Origin: Vibrio bathopelagicus
Lineage (GTDB): Bacteria; Pseudomonadota; Gammaproteobacteria; Enterobacterales; Vibrionaceae
Direction: 5' to 3'
Length of the DNA: 64,000 bases
NCBI RefSeq assembly: GCF_014879975.1
Contig: NZ_CP062500.1
Span: 186,001 to 250,000 of the forward strand
Shown piece after piece: positions 20,314 to 29,763 of this stretch; position 1 is the stretch's first letter, and every line of letters begins with the position of its first letter. The position numbers and the translations under genes are program-made. A model generated the notes under the pieces. It searched no databases. It had not been told where the DNA came from and worked only from the letters and a program-made list of their open reading frames with translations.

Positions 20314-21270
20314 CTAGCTATTATAAGGATTGATATTACTTTCAGGACGAGTCTTAAGCAGTCTTAAGATCCACATATATTGTTCTGGATTCTTGCTCAC
20401 GTAATCTTCAATACATTGATTCATCATGCGAGCATCTTGCTCTTCACTTCCTGTTGGGAAGGGTAGAGCTGGGTAGAAGTCCAGGGTGTATTGGCCTGTA
20501 CTGCTGTCGTATTGAGCAAACAAAGGCACGATTTTGGCCTTACTCAGTTTTGACAGGCGGCCGAGGCCTGAAATTGTTGCTTTTTGAGTCGCGAAGAAGT
20601 CTACGAAGACGCTGTGCTCACGGCCAAGATCTTCATCAGGGAGGTAGTAACCAAGGTACCCATCACGCACTGACTTGATGAAAGGCTTGATGCCTCCGCT
20701 ACGGTCGTAAACACGACCGCCGTATTGCACACGCTGTCGGTGCATCAACCAGTCACTGAGTTTGTTTTTCTGTGCTTTCGCCATCGCAGATACAGGTAAA
20801 TTGCGTGACGCGAGTAATACCGCTGGGATATCGATAGCCCATGTGTGTGGCACCAGTAAGATCACATTATCGCCACTGTCCGTAATATCGGTTAGGTTGC
20901 TCAGGCCGTTTATCGAAGTGTTATTCTCTAGCCAAATTTTGCTCTTTAGTGTTAAAGAAGCAAACCCCATCAAAAACGAGATAGATGTAACGTATGACTG
21001 ATAGAGAGTTTCTTCGTGCTGTTCTACAGATTGCTCGGGAAAGCACATCTCAAGATTCACTCGAGCCCGGCGGTTAGCCCTATTTTTAATTTTTACAGCT
21101 TGCTTAGCCATAAACTTAGCTAATGCTAAACGAATGCTATTAGGTAAGAAGCAGACTAAAGACGATAACAAAACGGCAATCCAAGTTCCCCAGTATTTAG
21201 GTGCTAGAAAACCCCATTCAAACTCAGGATTGTAAGCTTTTGGATCAAAATCATTGCGTTGTGTGGTCAT
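20314..21270 (-). CDS. Late lipid A acyltransferase (LpxL/LpxM family)
   Basis: Adds a secondary acyl chain to Kdo-lipid A at the inner membrane. The 318-aa protein has an N-terminal hydrophobic segment at about 31-47 and the HX4D catalytic motif in LLVPHTWAIDIPA. MAKAQKN, GGRVYDRSGGI and YYLPDEDLG are further family blocks. It is closer in look to LpxM/MsbB-type enzymes (including Vibrio LpxN) than to LpxL, but I cannot decide which acyl position. It starts the minus-strand group with waaL and GT25. Confidence 0.88.
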   Translation of the reverse strand: MTTQRNDFDPKAYNPEFEWGFLAPKYWGTWIAVLLSSLVCFLPNSIRLALAKFMAKQAVKIKNRANRRARVNLEMCFPEQSVEQHEETLYQSYVTSISFLMGFASLTLKSKIWLENNTSINGLSNLTDITDSGDNVILLVPHTWAIDIPAVLLASRNLPVSAMAKAQKNKLSDWLMHRQRVQYGGRVYDRSGGIKPFIKSVRDGYLGYYLPDEDLGREHSVFVDFFATQKATISGLGRLSKLSKAKIVPLFAQYDSSTGQYTLDFYPALPFPTGSEEQDARMMNQCIEDYVSKNPEQYMWILRLLKTRPESNINPYNS

Positions 21271-21350
21271 TCATTCACTACATTATTTAAATCAGAGAGT
21301 TAACTTAATATCGGTCACTCTGGGAATGATTATATTCGTTAGACATTCCT

Positions 21351-21382
21351 AATAATACACGCTAAAAGTAGGGTGTATTATT
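21351..21382 (-). other. Inverted repeat 3' of hldD
   Basis: A perfect 10-bp stem (AATAATACAC / GTGTATTATT) with a 12-nt loop lies 23 bp after the hldD stop codon on the minus strand. There is no long U tract, so it may be a weak terminator or an mRNA 3' stabiliser. Confidence 0.5.
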
Positions 21383-21404
21383 GGTCCTAATCTGAAATAT
21401 ACCG

Positions 21405-22346
21405 TTAAGCGTTTACGATCTTCATGTACTCAGCAACGCCATCGGCTACTGCTTTAAACTCGATATCACAACCTGTACCGCGAAGCTTCGTTAGATCAGC
21501 TTGAGTAAACTCTTGGTAAGCGCCTTTTAAATGCTCAGGGAAAGGAATCGTTTCGATTTCACCTTTACCGTGGTGCTTAATTACCGCTTTGGCAACTTCG
21601 TCAAAAGACTCAGCATTGCCGGTGCCTAGGTTAAATATGCCAGAAACACCATTTTCTAAGAACCACAGGTTTACTGCTGCAACATCACCGACATACACAA
21701 AATCACGCTGGAATGTTTCGCTACCTGAGAACAGTTTAGGGTTCTCACCGGCGTTCATTTGGTTGTTTAGGTGGAAAGCAACAGAGGCCATGCTGCCTTT
21801 GTGTTGCTCGCGTGGACCGTAAACATTGAAGTAACGGAAACCAGTAATTTGAGGCAATGTCTCGTTATGCGCTACAGCATCTGCGGTTAAGCGACGAACA
21901 TAGTTATCAAATTGTTGCTTAGAGTAACCGTAGACGTTCAATGCACCTTCGTATTCTCGCTCTTCAATGAAAGTATCAGTTTCACCGTACGTTGCAGCGG
22001 AAGAGGCATATAGGAACGGAATTTCACGCTCAACACAGTAATGAAGTAGCTCTTTTGAGTACTCATAGTTGTTGAGCATCATGTACTTGCCATCCCACTC
22101 AGTGGTAGCAGAGCAGGCCCCTTCATGGAAAACAGCTTCAATATGACCAAAATCATCACCGGCCATGACTTGAGTTAGGAAGTCATCACGATCCATGTAA
22201 TCCGTGATGTCAAGGTCTACAAGGTTCTTAAATTTCTTACCATCTTTTAAGTTGTCGACGACTAGAATATCGTTGTGGCCCGCTTCGTTCAGCGCCTTAA
22301 CAATATTGCTGCCAATCATGCCAGCACCACCCGTTACGATAATCAT
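21405..22346 (-). CDS. hldD: ADP-L-glycero-D-manno-heptose-6-epimerase HldD
   Basis: Epimerises ADP-D-glycero- to ADP-L-glycero-manno-heptose, the inner-core heptose donor. The 313-aa SDR protein starts [13 protein letters not shown], with catalytic SSAATYG and YGYSKQQFD (Tyr-x3-Lys), and [15 protein letters not shown] in the sugar site. In many vibrios this gene (gmhD/rfaD) borders the O-antigen/capsule region. Here it is divergent from ugd across about 150 bp. Confidence 0.97.
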   Translation of the reverse strand: MIIVTGGAGMIGSNIVKALNEAGHNDILVVDNLKDGKKFKNLVDLDITDYMDRDDFLTQVMAGDDFGHIEAVFHEGACSATTEWDGKYMMLNNYEYSKELLHYCVEREIPFLYASSAATYGETDTFIEEREYEGALNVYGYSKQQFDNYVRRLTADAVAHNETLPQITGFRYFNVYGPREQHKGSMASVAFHLNNQMNAGENPKLFSGSETFQRDFVYVGDVAAVNLWFLENGVSGIFNLGTGNAESFDEVAKAVIKHHGKGEIETIPFPEHLKGAYQEFTQADLTKLRGTGCDIEFKAVADGVAEYMKIVNA

Positions 22347-22498
22347 AATTTTCTAACTCTTTTGAATACAAATCTATCTCGAGTATAGCAAGGAATAGAT
22401 AAGGCGGGCTAGTGGAATAATTCTTCAAGCAGAGTATGATATGACCAGTAAATTTATGAATTAAATTGAGTAAATGGCTCAAAATTATAGGTATTAAT

Positions 22499-23662
22499 AT
22501 GAAAATTGCAGTAGCCGGTACTGGGTATGTTGGCTTGTCAAATGCGATGTTATTGGCACAAAACCATGAAGTAGTCGCGGTAGATATCATCGATGAAAAA
22601 GTGGTGATGCTTAATAAAAAGCAATCGCCGATTGTTGATAGTGAAATTGAGCACTTTTTATCGAGTAAGAAGCTTAATTTTAGAGCGACAACAGACAAAG
22701 TAGCATACAAAGATGCCGAGTTCGTTATCATCGCAACACCAACTGATTATGATCCTAAAAGTAACTATTTCAACACTTCCTCCGTTGAATCTGTTATCAA
22801 AGATGTTATGAAAATGAACCCAGATGCTGTAATGGTCATCAAATCAACGGTTCCTGTTGGTTACACTGCACAGATCAGAGAAGAGCTAGGTTGTGAAAAC
22901 GTTATGTTCTCACCTGAGTTTTTACGTGAAGGTAAGGCTCTGTATGATAACCTACACCCATCACGAATTATCGTTGGTGAGTGTTCTGAACGCGCTAAAG
23001 TATTTGCTAATCTTTTGGTGGAAGGTGCTGAGAAAGAGAATATCGACGTGCTATTTACTAACTCCACAGAAGCGGAAGCAGTAAAACTGTTCTCAAATAC
23101 CTACCTAGCGATGCGTGTTGCATATTTCAATGAACTTGACTCTTACGCAGAGGCGCATGGTTTAGATTCACGTCAGATTATCGAAGGCGTTGGCTTAGAC
23201 CCGCGCATTGGCAATCATTACAACAACCCTTCATTTGGCTACGGTGGCTACTGCTTACCAAAAGACACCAAGCAATTATTAGCTAACTATCAAGATGTAC
23301 CGAACAATATTGTAGGTGCCATTGTTGATGCGAACCGCACTCGCAAAGATTTCATTGCGGATTCAATTATTAAACGCTCACCAAAAATCGTTGGTATCTA
23401 TCGCTTGATCATGAAAGCTGGCTCGGACAACTTCCGCGCGTCGTCGATTCAAGGGATTATGAAGCGTTTGAAAGCTAAAGGCATAGAAGTGGTGGTGTTC
23501 GAACCAGTGTTGGAAGAAGAGCATTTCTTTAATTCGAAGGTTTATTCTGACCTAGAAGAGTTCAAAGCTGTATCGGATGTGATTGTATCTAACAGAATGG
23601 TAGAAGAGATCGCAGACGTTGCAGATAAGGTTTACACACGAGACCTCTTTGGCAGTGATTGA
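22499..23662 (+). CDS. ugd: UDP-glucose 6-dehydrogenase (copy 1)
   Basis: Oxidises UDP-glucose to UDP-glucuronate with two NAD. At 387 aa it has [18 protein letters not shown] at the NAD site and the catalytic Cys in [16 protein letters not shown] set the start at ATG 22499, which opens at the conserved strand; the frame is open from 22466. It is very similar to the second copy at 58680-59846, and supplies UDP-GlcA to the epimerase-like enzymes. Confidence 0.94.
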   Translation: MKIAVAGTGYVGLSNAMLLAQNHEVVAVDIIDEKVVMLNKKQSPIVDSEIEHFLSSKKLNFRATTDKVAYKDAEFVIIATPTDYDPKSNYFNTSSVESVIKDVMKMNPDAVMVIKSTVPVGYTAQIREELGCENVMFSPEFLREGKALYDNLHPSRIIVGECSERAKVFANLLVEGAEKENIDVLFTNSTEAEAVKLFSNTYLAMRVAYFNELDSYAEAHGLDSRQIIEGVGLDPRIGNHYNNPSFGYGGYCLPKDTKQLLANYQDVPNNIVGAIVDANRTRKDFIADSIIKRSPKIVGIYRLIMKAGSDNFRASSIQGIMKRLKAKGIEVVVFEPVLEEEHFFNSKVYSDLEEFKAVSDVIVSNRMVEEIADVADKVYTRDLFGSD

Positions 23663-23729
23663 TTACAGTAGCGATTGATTAGGCTCTATTTTAGCTAATG
23701 CTAATTAGACCAGATGTTAACAGCTCGAT

Positions 23730-23771
23730 CTATCCGTTTAGTGGCGATATACTGACCCCCTAAACGGATAG
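23730..23771. promoter_or_regulatory. Inverted repeat around the TetR gene promoter
   Basis: A perfect 12-bp inverted repeat, CTATCCGTTTAG and CTAAACGGATAG, with an 18-bp spacer that contains TATACT (23748-23753), a likely -10 box. It lies 16 bp before the TetR-family start codon. The geometry fits an autoregulatory operator; a stem-loop in the leader is the alternative. Confidence 0.6.
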
Positions 23772-23786
23772 GGATACTAATAACTA

Positions 23787-24425
23787 ATGAAAACACGTGA
23801 CAAGATTGTTTACGCTGCTCTAGAGCTTTTTAATGAGCACGGCGAGCGCAGTATTACGACCAATCATATTGCTGAGCATATCGAGATTAGCCCTGGTAAC
23901 CTCTACTACCACTTCCGTAACAAACAAGAAATTGTCCGTGATATCTTCACTCTCTATTCAACAGAGTTGCTTGAAAGGTTCACGCCGATTCAAGGCCAAC
24001 AAGAAAGCCTGACGCTACTAAAGACCTACTTAGATTCTATCTTCACGCTGATGTGGAAGTACCGATTCTTCTATGCGAATCTGCCTGAAATATTGTCACG
24101 TGATGAAAAACTCCACCTTGATTACATGGCCGTGCAAGAAAGATTGCAAACCAACCTTGTGGATATTATGAGGGCCTTTGTTGAGTTGAACTTGCTCAAA
24201 GCAACGGATGCGGAGATGAAGTCGATGGTCACTTCTCTTCACTTGATCGCATCGGGTTGGTTAGCTTATCAGTCTGCGATGTCTCCAAAAGCTCAAATTA
24301 CTGAGCAAGTAGTTCATCAAGGAATGTTGCAGATGATTGCGACGGTTAAACCTATTACGACCGCACAAGGCTTTGAGCAACTGACATTATTGGAAGATGG
24401 TGTAAGGGCGTTGAACTCCAAGTAG
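23787..24425 (+). CDS. TetR/AcrR-family transcriptional regulator
   Basis: A 212-aa repressor-type protein. Residues 1-48 form the helix-turn-helix domain (KIVYAALELFNEHGERSITTN; GNLYYHFRNKQEIV), and the rest is an all-helical ligand domain. The likely operator is the inverted repeat just upstream. Targets are unknown. It sits between ugd and envC, so control of surface-polysaccharide genes is possible but unproven. Confidence 0.92.
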   Translation: MKTRDKIVYAALELFNEHGERSITTNHIAEHIEISPGNLYYHFRNKQEIVRDIFTLYSTELLERFTPIQGQQESLTLLKTYLDSIFTLMWKYRFFYANLPEILSRDEKLHLDYMAVQERLQTNLVDIMRAFVELNLLKATDAEMKSMVTSLHLIASGWLAYQSAMSPKAQITEQVVHQGMLQMIATVKPITTAQGFEQLTLLEDGVRALNSK

Positions 24426-24743
24426 AAAGGTACGGGCAAGCGAGATACGGGTAACGAAGATCGGGAAATAGCAGATTCGAGTAACGGGATACGAGTAAAC
24501 GAAAAACAGGGTAGAGCGACGACGAGGCTAGCGTTTTTCATGTCACGTTTTACTCTAACCTTGTATCGGCTTTCATGCTTTTTTTATCTCGGTGACCCGA
24601 ACCTTGCGTCTGCTCTTAAGCTCTTCGCATCTCGGTTACTCGAATCCCGCATCTGCTCTTAAGCTCTTCGCATCTCGGTTACTCGAATCCCGCGTCTGCT
24701 TTTAAGCTCTTCGTATCTCGTTTACTCGAATCCCGTATCTGCT
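24426..24743. repeat. Intergenic repeat block with three 43-bp tandem units
   Basis: This 318-bp gap has no gene. Three head-to-tail units of 43 bp (24609-24651, 24652-24694, 24695-24737) share TCTGCTCTTAAGCTCTTCGC and then a GTTACTCGAATCCCG core, with few substitutions. At 24440-24500 the same words occur in reverse orientation (CGGGTAACGA, GATTCGAGTAACGGGA), so the block could fold back on itself. Related sequence occurs at 25908-26000 and 33670-33811. There are no unique spacers, so it is not a CRISPR array. Confidence 0.8.
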
Positions 24744-25895
24744 CTACCTAACCAACCAACTCTTCGGGTTTTGAGCTTGGCTATTTCTGCGAATTTCAAA
24801 GTACAGTGATGGGCGAGTTTGGCCGCCAGTGTCACCAGCAAGTGCAATCGCTTCGCCCGCTTTAACCTTGTCACCTTCTTTCTTTAAAAGCGCTTGGTTA
24901 AAGCCGTAGAGCGTCATATCACCTTTACCGTGGTCAAGTAGTACCACTAATCCATAACCTCGCAAGTACTCGGCAAATACCACGGTTCCCGAGTAAACAG
25001 ATTTGACCTGTTGGCCGTACTTGGCGTTGATCACCATGCCTTTCCAATTAACTTGGCCAGTTTGGCGTGAACCGTAGCTATGCAATACTCTGTCTTTGAT
25101 TGGCCAAGGGAGTTTGCCTTTACGTTTTGCTAGGCCATCCATAGGGACTGCATTACGTCGCTCTCGAGCCGCTTTTTCTGCTTTTGCTATTTCAGCTTTC
25201 AGGCGAGTTTCATTTCGCTGAAGTTCAGCCAAGTAATTTTTGTCACCATAAATATTCTTCTTAATACTACCAACGGTTTTCTTACGTTGAGTTTGAGTCT
25301 GAGCTAGCTTGTCACGCTTTGTGGTTTGCTGTTTTAACAATGTTGCTATTTGTTCTTGCTCAAGTTGGCGTTGTTTATGACTCTCTTCTAGCTCAAGTTG
25401 AGTTTGTTCAATCGTTTTGATTGTTGCAGAACGCGCTTTCGCAAGGTGTTGGTAGTAGTGACTAATGCGATCTTCTTCAACACCTGTGTTGAGGATGTGA
25501 GAAGAAGCTTTAGCTCGACTTGTCATGTAGTAAGTCTGAACCAGTTGATCTAACTTATCGGTATGGACTTTTTTCTGAGCAGTAAGCGCTTTAATCTTAG
25601 TGTCTAAGCTAGCAATATTTGCATTGGTCGTATTGAGTTGCTTTTTACTGTCTAGAATCGCTTTTTCAAGCGAAGCGATGGATAGCTCTTGTTTCTTGAG
25701 GTTTGCCTGTAGGCTATCGAGTTTTTTCTGTTGTGAGGAAAGGTTTTTTTGTTGGCGAGATATTTCGCTCGACACGCCTTTCAACTCACCTTGAGATGCT
25801 GCAAATGATGATGTAGATAAAAGAGCAACACAAAGGCTGGTAGATATCAAAAGAGTCCTGCTAATGGCTCGAATTTGTTTCATCATTATCGTCAT
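24744..25895 (-). CDS. envC: Murein hydrolase activator EnvC
   Basis: A periplasmic activator of AmiA/AmiB amidases at the division septum. The 383-aa protein has a signal peptide ending near SSFAAS (about residue 33). Long coiled coils follow at about 35-245 (repeated Gln/Lys/Leu heptads), with a C-terminal LytM domain from about 265. The LytM zinc ligands are degenerate (GMVINAKYGQ instead of H-x3-D; SLYFEIR instead of H-x-H), as known for EnvC, which activates and does not cut. Starts at Met4 or Met5 are possible. Repeat elements flank it on both sides. Confidence 0.93.
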   Translation of the reverse strand: MTIMMKQIRAISRTLLISTSLCVALLSTSSFAASQGELKGVSSEISRQQKNLSSQQKKLDSLQANLKKQELSIASLEKAILDSKKQLNTTNANIASLDTKIKALTAQKKVHTDKLDQLVQTYYMTSRAKASSHILNTGVEEDRISHYYQHLAKARSATIKTIEQTQLELEESHKQRQLEQEQIATLLKQQTTKRDKLAQTQTQRKKTVGSIKKNIYGDKNYLAELQRNETRLKAEIAKAEKAARERRNAVPMDGLAKRKGKLPWPIKDRVLHSYGSRQTGQVNWKGMVINAKYGQQVKSVYSGTVVFAEYLRGYGLVVLLDHGKGDMTLYGFNQALLKKEGDKVKAGEAIALAGDTGGQTRPSLYFEIRRNSQAQNPKSWLVR

Positions 25896-25907
25896 TTAGT
25901 TGTATTC

Positions 25908-26000
25908 ATCTGCTCTTGATTTTTCGAATTTCGCTGAATCGAATCCCGAATCTGCTGTTAGTCTTTTCGCATGTCGGTTACTCGAATCTAGTATCTGCTC
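25908..26000. repeat. Degenerate copies of the 43-bp repeat upstream of envC
   Basis: Two diverged units (ATCTGCTCTTGATTTTTCG...CGAATCCCGAATCTGCT and CTTTTCGCATGTCGGTTACTCGAATC) fill the short gap between envC and cysE, in the same orientation as 24609-24737. Confidence 0.65.
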
Positions 26001-26821
26001 TAAATCCCATCACCATGGATGAAGTTCTGTGAGCGACCATTGAACCCTTGATCCATATCTAAAGATGGTTTGTCTGTTTTCGGTTTTCCGACAATTTTTG
26101 CAGGAACGCCAGCGACTGTTGTATGAGGTGGTACAGCTTGTAGAACTACAGAGCAAGAGCCAATCTTCGCGCCTTCACCCACCTCAATGTTGCCGAGTAT
26201 TTTAGCGCCGGCACCAATCATCACGCCTTCGCGGATCTTAGGGTGACGATCGCCACCTTCTTTGCCCGTACCACCAAGGGTCACGTCTTGAAGGATAGAT
26301 ACATCATTTTCAACGACGGCTGTTTCACCAATCACAATGCCAGTCGCGTGGTCGAGCATGATAGCTTTACCGATACGCGCAGCAGGGTGGATATCCACTT
26401 GGCAAGCGACTGAAATTTGATTTTGCAGATAGGTAGCAAGTGCGACTCGTCCTTGCTTCCATAGCCAGTTAGCGACTCGGTAACCTTGAAGGGCGTGGTA
26501 GCCTTTCAGATAAAGTAGAGGCATCGAGTACATCTCGACCGCAGGATCTCGATTTACCGTCGCGCAAATATCACAAGCGGCAGCATCAATAATCGATTGA
26601 TCTTGCTTGAATGCTTGTTCAACCACTTCACGCACTGCCATTGCTGGCATTGAGGCAGTCTTTAACTTGTTTGCCAGAATATAACTGAGTGCGGCGCCTA
26701 AGCTTTCGTGGTTGATGATCGTGGCATGGTAAAAACTCGCAAGCATAGGCTCTTGCTCGGACTGCTGTCGAGCTTCCTTCACAATGCATTGCCAAACTTT
26801 TTGTTGTTCACAGTGTTTCAT
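26000..26821 (-). CDS. cysE: Serine O-acetyltransferase CysE
   Basis: Makes O-acetylserine for cysteine synthesis. The 273-aa form starts at ATG 26821 (MKHCEQQKVW), the family start; the frame is open to 26854. An N-terminal helical domain is followed by the left-handed beta-helix of hexapeptide repeats (about 150-240), with DHATGIVIGETAVV at the active site. The C-terminal tail ends in Ile. It is downstream of gpsA on the same strand (47-bp gap), the usual secB-gpsA-cysE order. Confidence 0.95.
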   Translation of the reverse strand: MKHCEQQKVWQCIVKEARQQSEQEPMLASFYHATIINHESLGAALSYILANKLKTASMPAMAVREVVEQAFKQDQSIIDAAACDICATVNRDPAVEMYSMPLLYLKGYHALQGYRVANWLWKQGRVALATYLQNQISVACQVDIHPAARIGKAIMLDHATGIVIGETAVVENDVSILQDVTLGGTGKEGGDRHPKIREGVMIGAGAKILGNIEVGEGAKIGSCSVVLQAVPPHTTVAGVPAKIVGKPKTDKPSLDMDQGFNGRSQNFIHGDGI

Positions 26822-26868
26822 TTTTCCATCCATCTTATCTATTTCATTCCACAACTTAATGCGTGATG

Positions 26869-27906
26869 TTATCGCTCTGACTTTTTATCTCGAGCAAGTA
26901 GATCTTGCGCTGCCAGGTGTGAATCTTTCCCTTGATACAACACTTGATAAATTTGTTCAACAATTGGCATCTCAACGCCCATACGTTCTGATAATAACCA
27001 AACTTCTTTGGTGTTGCGATAACCTTCGACTACCTGTCCAATTTCTTCTTGTGCAGTGTCGACGTCTTTACCTGAGCCTAACGCCAAGCCAAAACGGCGA
27101 TTTCGCGATTGGTTATCGGTACATGTTAGTACTAGGTCGCCCAGTCCAGCCATACCCATGAAGGTTTCTGGTTGTGCACCAAGGGCTGCGCCCAATCGAC
27201 TCATTTCAGCTAAACCACGTGTGATAAGAGCGGTACGTGCATTGGCACCAAAACCAATACCATCCGACATGCCTGCGCCAATAGCGATGACATTTTTAAC
27301 TGCACCGCCAAGTTGCATGCCAATGAAATCTGAGTTTGCGTATACGCGGAATGTTTTGCCGCAGTGAATTTTTTCTTGAAGCTCCTCTAGGAAAACTTCA
27401 TCAGGTGAAGCTACAGAGATAGCCGTTGGCATGCCCATCGCTAACTCTTTTGCAAAAGTAGGGCCAGATAGAACCGCTAACGAGTACCCATTACCAAGCA
27501 CATCGTGCGCGACATCTTTAAGTAGGCGGCCAGTTTCTGGCTCTAACCCTTTCGTTGCCCAGCAGATACGAGAGTTCGTAGTTAAGTGAGGTTTAAGGCT
27601 ATTTAAAACGATACCAAACACGTGGCTAGGAACGACAATGAGAAGGTCGCGACTTGCTGTTACCGCTTTCTCAAGGTCTGACTCGATGATTAGGCTTTCT
27701 GGGAAGTCGATATTGGGCAGAAACTCATTATTCGCACGCTCTGATTCAAGGCGATTCATATGAACAGGATCATGACCCCAAAGAACAACGTTTGCACCGT
27801 TACGCGCTAAAGATATAGCTAAAGATGTCCCATAAGAACCTGCGCCAATGACTGTCATGGCGATGTCTTTGCCGTAGGCGTTTGTCGTGTTAGTTGTTTC
27901 TGTCAT
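26869..27906 (-). CDS. gpsA: Glycerol-3-phosphate dehydrogenase [NAD(P)+] GpsA
   Basis: Reduces dihydroxyacetone phosphate to sn-glycerol-3-phosphate for phospholipid synthesis. The start at ATG 27906 follows a good ribosome site (AGGTGG) and gives 345 aa; the open frame runs further upstream to 27999 without family sequence. [14 protein letters not shown] is the cofactor site, and [11 protein letters not shown] and [17 protein letters not shown] are family blocks. Confidence 0.96.
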   Translation of the reverse strand: MTETTNTTNAYGKDIAMTVIGAGSYGTSLAISLARNGANVVLWGHDPVHMNRLESERANNEFLPNIDFPESLIIESDLEKAVTASRDLLIVVPSHVFGIVLNSLKPHLTTNSRICWATKGLEPETGRLLKDVAHDVLGNGYSLAVLSGPTFAKELAMGMPTAISVASPDEVFLEELQEKIHCGKTFRVYANSDFIGMQLGGAVKNVIAIGAGMSDGIGFGANARTALITRGLAEMSRLGAALGAQPETFMGMAGLGDLVLTCTDNQSRNRRFGLALGSGKDVDTAQEEIGQVVEGYRNTKEVWLLSERMGVEMPIVEQIYQVLYQGKDSHLAAQDLLARDKKSER

Positions 27907-28013
27907 GCTTCCACCTAAAAATAATGAGGGAAATCGAAGAGTTCTGGAAATTTCTACTAAGAAAGAAAAGCTTTCCACTAAAATAAGCAGAGCTTTCAAT
28001 CTTAGTACAGTGT

Positions 28014-28053
28014 AAAGAAAAAATGCACATCGCAGAAGTTGCGATGTGCATTT
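28014..28053 (-). terminator. Terminator between secB and gpsA
   Basis: A perfect 14-bp stem (AAATGCACATCGCA / TGCGATGTGCATTT) with a 5-nt loop and a U-rich tail on the minus strand, just after secB. It should reduce read-through from secB, so gpsA-cysE may have its own promoter. Confidence 0.8.
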
Positions 28054-28102
28054 AAAAGCTAACTAGCGCTTGAATCGTTAGAGTTAAGTTCTACGGTGAG
28101 AC

Positions 28103-28570
28103 TTAAGCCTGTTCGCCTTCAGCTTGTTGAGCTTGGTTTTGTAGGTAGTTCATGAACAAAGCATCAAAGTTTACTGGAGCTAGGTTCAATTGTGGGAACG
28201 TACCTTTAACCACTAGGCTAGAAATTGTTTCACGCGCGTATGGGAACAGGATGTTCGGGCAGAATGCACCTAGGCAATGTGCCAGTTGGCCAGCTTCCAT
28301 TTCGCTTGCAGAGAAGATACCGCCTTGTTGAACTTCACAAAGGAATGCAGTGTCTTCTGCGTTCTTAACTGTAACCGTTAGACGTAGGATTACTTCGTAA
28401 ACGCCTTCGCCAAGTTCACGGCTTTGAGTGTCTAGGTCCAGTTTTACATCTGGGTTCCACTCTTTTTGAAACATGTCTGGAGAGTTTGGCGCTTCGAAAG
28501 ATACGTCTTTTAGGAAGATACGTTGGATTGCGAAGTTTTGTTGTGCGTCTTGTTGTGCTGCTTCAGCCAT
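28103..28570 (-). CDS. secB: Protein-export chaperone SecB
   Basis: A cytoplasmic tetrameric chaperone that keeps preproteins unfolded and delivers them to SecA. At 155 aa it is normal. [19 protein letters not shown] near the N-terminus and [17 protein letters not shown] are the family signature. It lies 105 bp downstream of the rhodanese gene. The E. coli order yibN-grxC-secB-gpsA-cysE is kept except that grxC is absent here. Confidence 0.97.
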   Translation of the reverse strand: MAEAAQQDAQQNFAIQRIFLKDVSFEAPNSPDMFQKEWNPDVKLDLDTQSRELGEGVYEVILRLTVTVKNAEDTAFLCEVQQGGIFSASEMEAGQLAHCLGAFCPNILFPYARETISSLVVKGTFPQLNLAPVNFDALFMNYLQNQAQQAEGEQA

Positions 28571-28675
28571 TTTCTTGTCCTTAAAAATTTATAATTAGGT
28601 CTTGTTCGTCATATCGCCGAACAAAACCTTAAAGTCATATTCGTGTAATCAGGTCAGCTTACTTCTTGCCTTGAA

Positions 28676-29110
28676 CTACTTCTTACCTTTAACCAAAGGT
28701 AAGTTAGCTTCGCTCCAAGCTACTAAGCCACTTTTCAGTACGCTTACGTTTTCGAAACCTGCTTTAACCAGCAGATTAGCGCTTTCTTGAGCGGTTTGAC
28801 CTGTCTTGCATACTACGATGATTGGGTCTGCTTTGTGGCTTTCAAGGCTACCAAAGCTATTTGCTTTGATGTCTGACGGCAAAATGTGAACTGCGTCCGT
28901 AATATGGCCCTTTTTGAACTCATCCTTAGTACGAATATCAACCACAACACCATTTTCACGGTTAATCATGTGTGTGGTTTGCGCTGCCGTGATCTCTTTG
29001 TAGGCTGCGTTTGATGTCTTGATAACGTTCGCAATGATGGCAACAACCAAGCCGATCCATACGATGGCTAAAATCATATTCTCTTGAACAAATGGAACTA
29101 AGTCTTGCAT
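28676..29110 (-). CDS. Membrane-anchored rhodanese-like protein (YibN type)
   Basis: A 144-aa protein with one N-terminal membrane helix (about residues 11-29) and a cytoplasmic rhodanese domain. The catalytic cysteine lies in VVCKTGQTAQES at about 99-110. It matches E. coli YibN in size and position. In E. coli this gene is divergent from gpmM; here gpmM lies about 34 kb away, beyond the polysaccharide island. Confidence 0.9.
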   Translation of the reverse strand: MQDLVPFVQENMILAIVWIGLVVAIIANVIKTSNAAYKEITAAQTTHMINRENGVVVDIRTKDEFKKGHITDAVHILPSDIKANSFGSLESHKADPIIVVCKTGQTAQESANLLVKAGFENVSVLKSGLVAWSEANLPLVKGKK

Positions 29111-29288
29111 GTTTTCAACTCTTATTCGTTATTGGGCGAAAAATTATAGGTTAGGAGTATAGCGATAAAGGATAGGAGAATACAGAGGAAGCATGTTGTG
29201 GTGCAAAAAGCGTTATCTCAAGAAGGATTTATAAGGTATTGCTTATGATTTACTCATTTACTTGATTGTGGTTATTATCTATGATGAT

Positions 29289-29339
29289 CAATCAGTTGTT
29301 TAAGCTGAGCAACTGATTGAGGGTGTAAAACTTACCCTC
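29289..29339 (+). promoter_or_regulatory. Two leader hairpins upstream of yjbE
   Basis: CAATCAGTTG / CAACTGATTG (10-bp stem, 11-nt loop) is immediately followed by GAGGGT / ACCCTC (6-bp stem, 9-nt loop), ending 33 bp before the yjbE ATG. They could stabilise the messenger or mark a regulator site. No confident -10/-35 pair was found. Confidence 0.5.
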
Positions 29340-29372
29340 TACATATAAACGTTTATATTAATGGAAATCATT

Positions 29373-29624
29373 ATGAAAAAGATGGCTCTAGCAGCTGCAT
29401 TAGCAGTTAGCTTCTCAGGTGCTGCATTTGCAGCAGAAACGACAGCAGCAGCTGGCACTGGTACTGGCGCGAGCACAGGTACAGCAGCAGGCGCTGGTGC
29501 ATCTGCAGCAGCAGCTGGCACAGCAACAACAGTTGCAGTAGCGACAGCAGCAGTAGCAGCAGCGGCAGCAGTAGCAGTTGCTTCTAACGAAAGCGGTGCA
29601 ACGACTACAACAACTACTCGATAA
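29373..29624 (+). CDS. yjbE: YjbE/GfcA-like small secreted Ala/Thr-rich protein
   Basis: An 83-aa protein with a clear signal peptide (KKMALAAALAVSFSGAAFAA) and a mature part made almost only of Ala, Gly, Thr, Ser and Val. It ends in a run of six Thr, the same layout as E. coli YjbE. The ATG at 29373 gives the signal peptide; the frame opens at 29361. It heads the yjbEFGH set linked to exopolysaccharide export. A terminator follows it, so yjbE is likely expressed above the downstream genes. Confidence 0.8.
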   Translation: MKKMALAAALAVSFSGAAFAAETTAAAGTGTGASTGTAAGAGASAAAAGTATTVAVATAAVAAAAAVAVASNESGATTTTTTR

Positions 29625-29660
29625 TTTTTGAGTAATACATATTTTAGTTAACGTATGTTT

Positions 29661-29697
29661 AAAACCATTTTATGTGAAAGCATAAAGTGGTTTTTTT
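29661..29697 (+). terminator. Terminator between yjbE and yjbF
   Basis: AAAACCATTTTATG pairs with CATAAAGTGGTTTT around a 6-nt loop (one G-T pair), followed by T7. It probably acts as a partial terminator or 3' stabiliser inside the operon. Confidence 0.8.
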
Positions 29698-29763
29698 ATA
29701 TCTAATTGATTAATTTTCCATATTGGACAGCAGCAACCAGATTGCTAGGAAGCAGAACTCGTC

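Noticed and set aside
24609..24737. Tandem 43-bp units looked like a small CRISPR array
   Set aside because: The units are directly contiguous with no unique spacers, and no cas genes are present.
24744..25895. EnvC read as an inactivated peptidase because its LytM zinc ligands are missing
   Set aside because: Loss of these ligands is normal for EnvC, which activates amidases and does not cut peptidoglycan.
24609..26000. The repeat core (GTTACTCGAATCCC) resembles a tRNA T-arm
   Set aside because: No acceptor stem, D-arm or anticodon arm can be placed around it; the match is limited to the T-loop-like word.
26784..27161. A 125-codon plus-strand frame across the cysE-gpsA junction
   Set aside because: It is the antisense of two well-supported genes and has no family features.
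29339..29521. Pro/Ala-rich minus-strand frame opposite yjbE
   Set aside because: It mirrors the low-complexity GCA/GCT codons of yjbE, which has a proper signal peptide and family layout.
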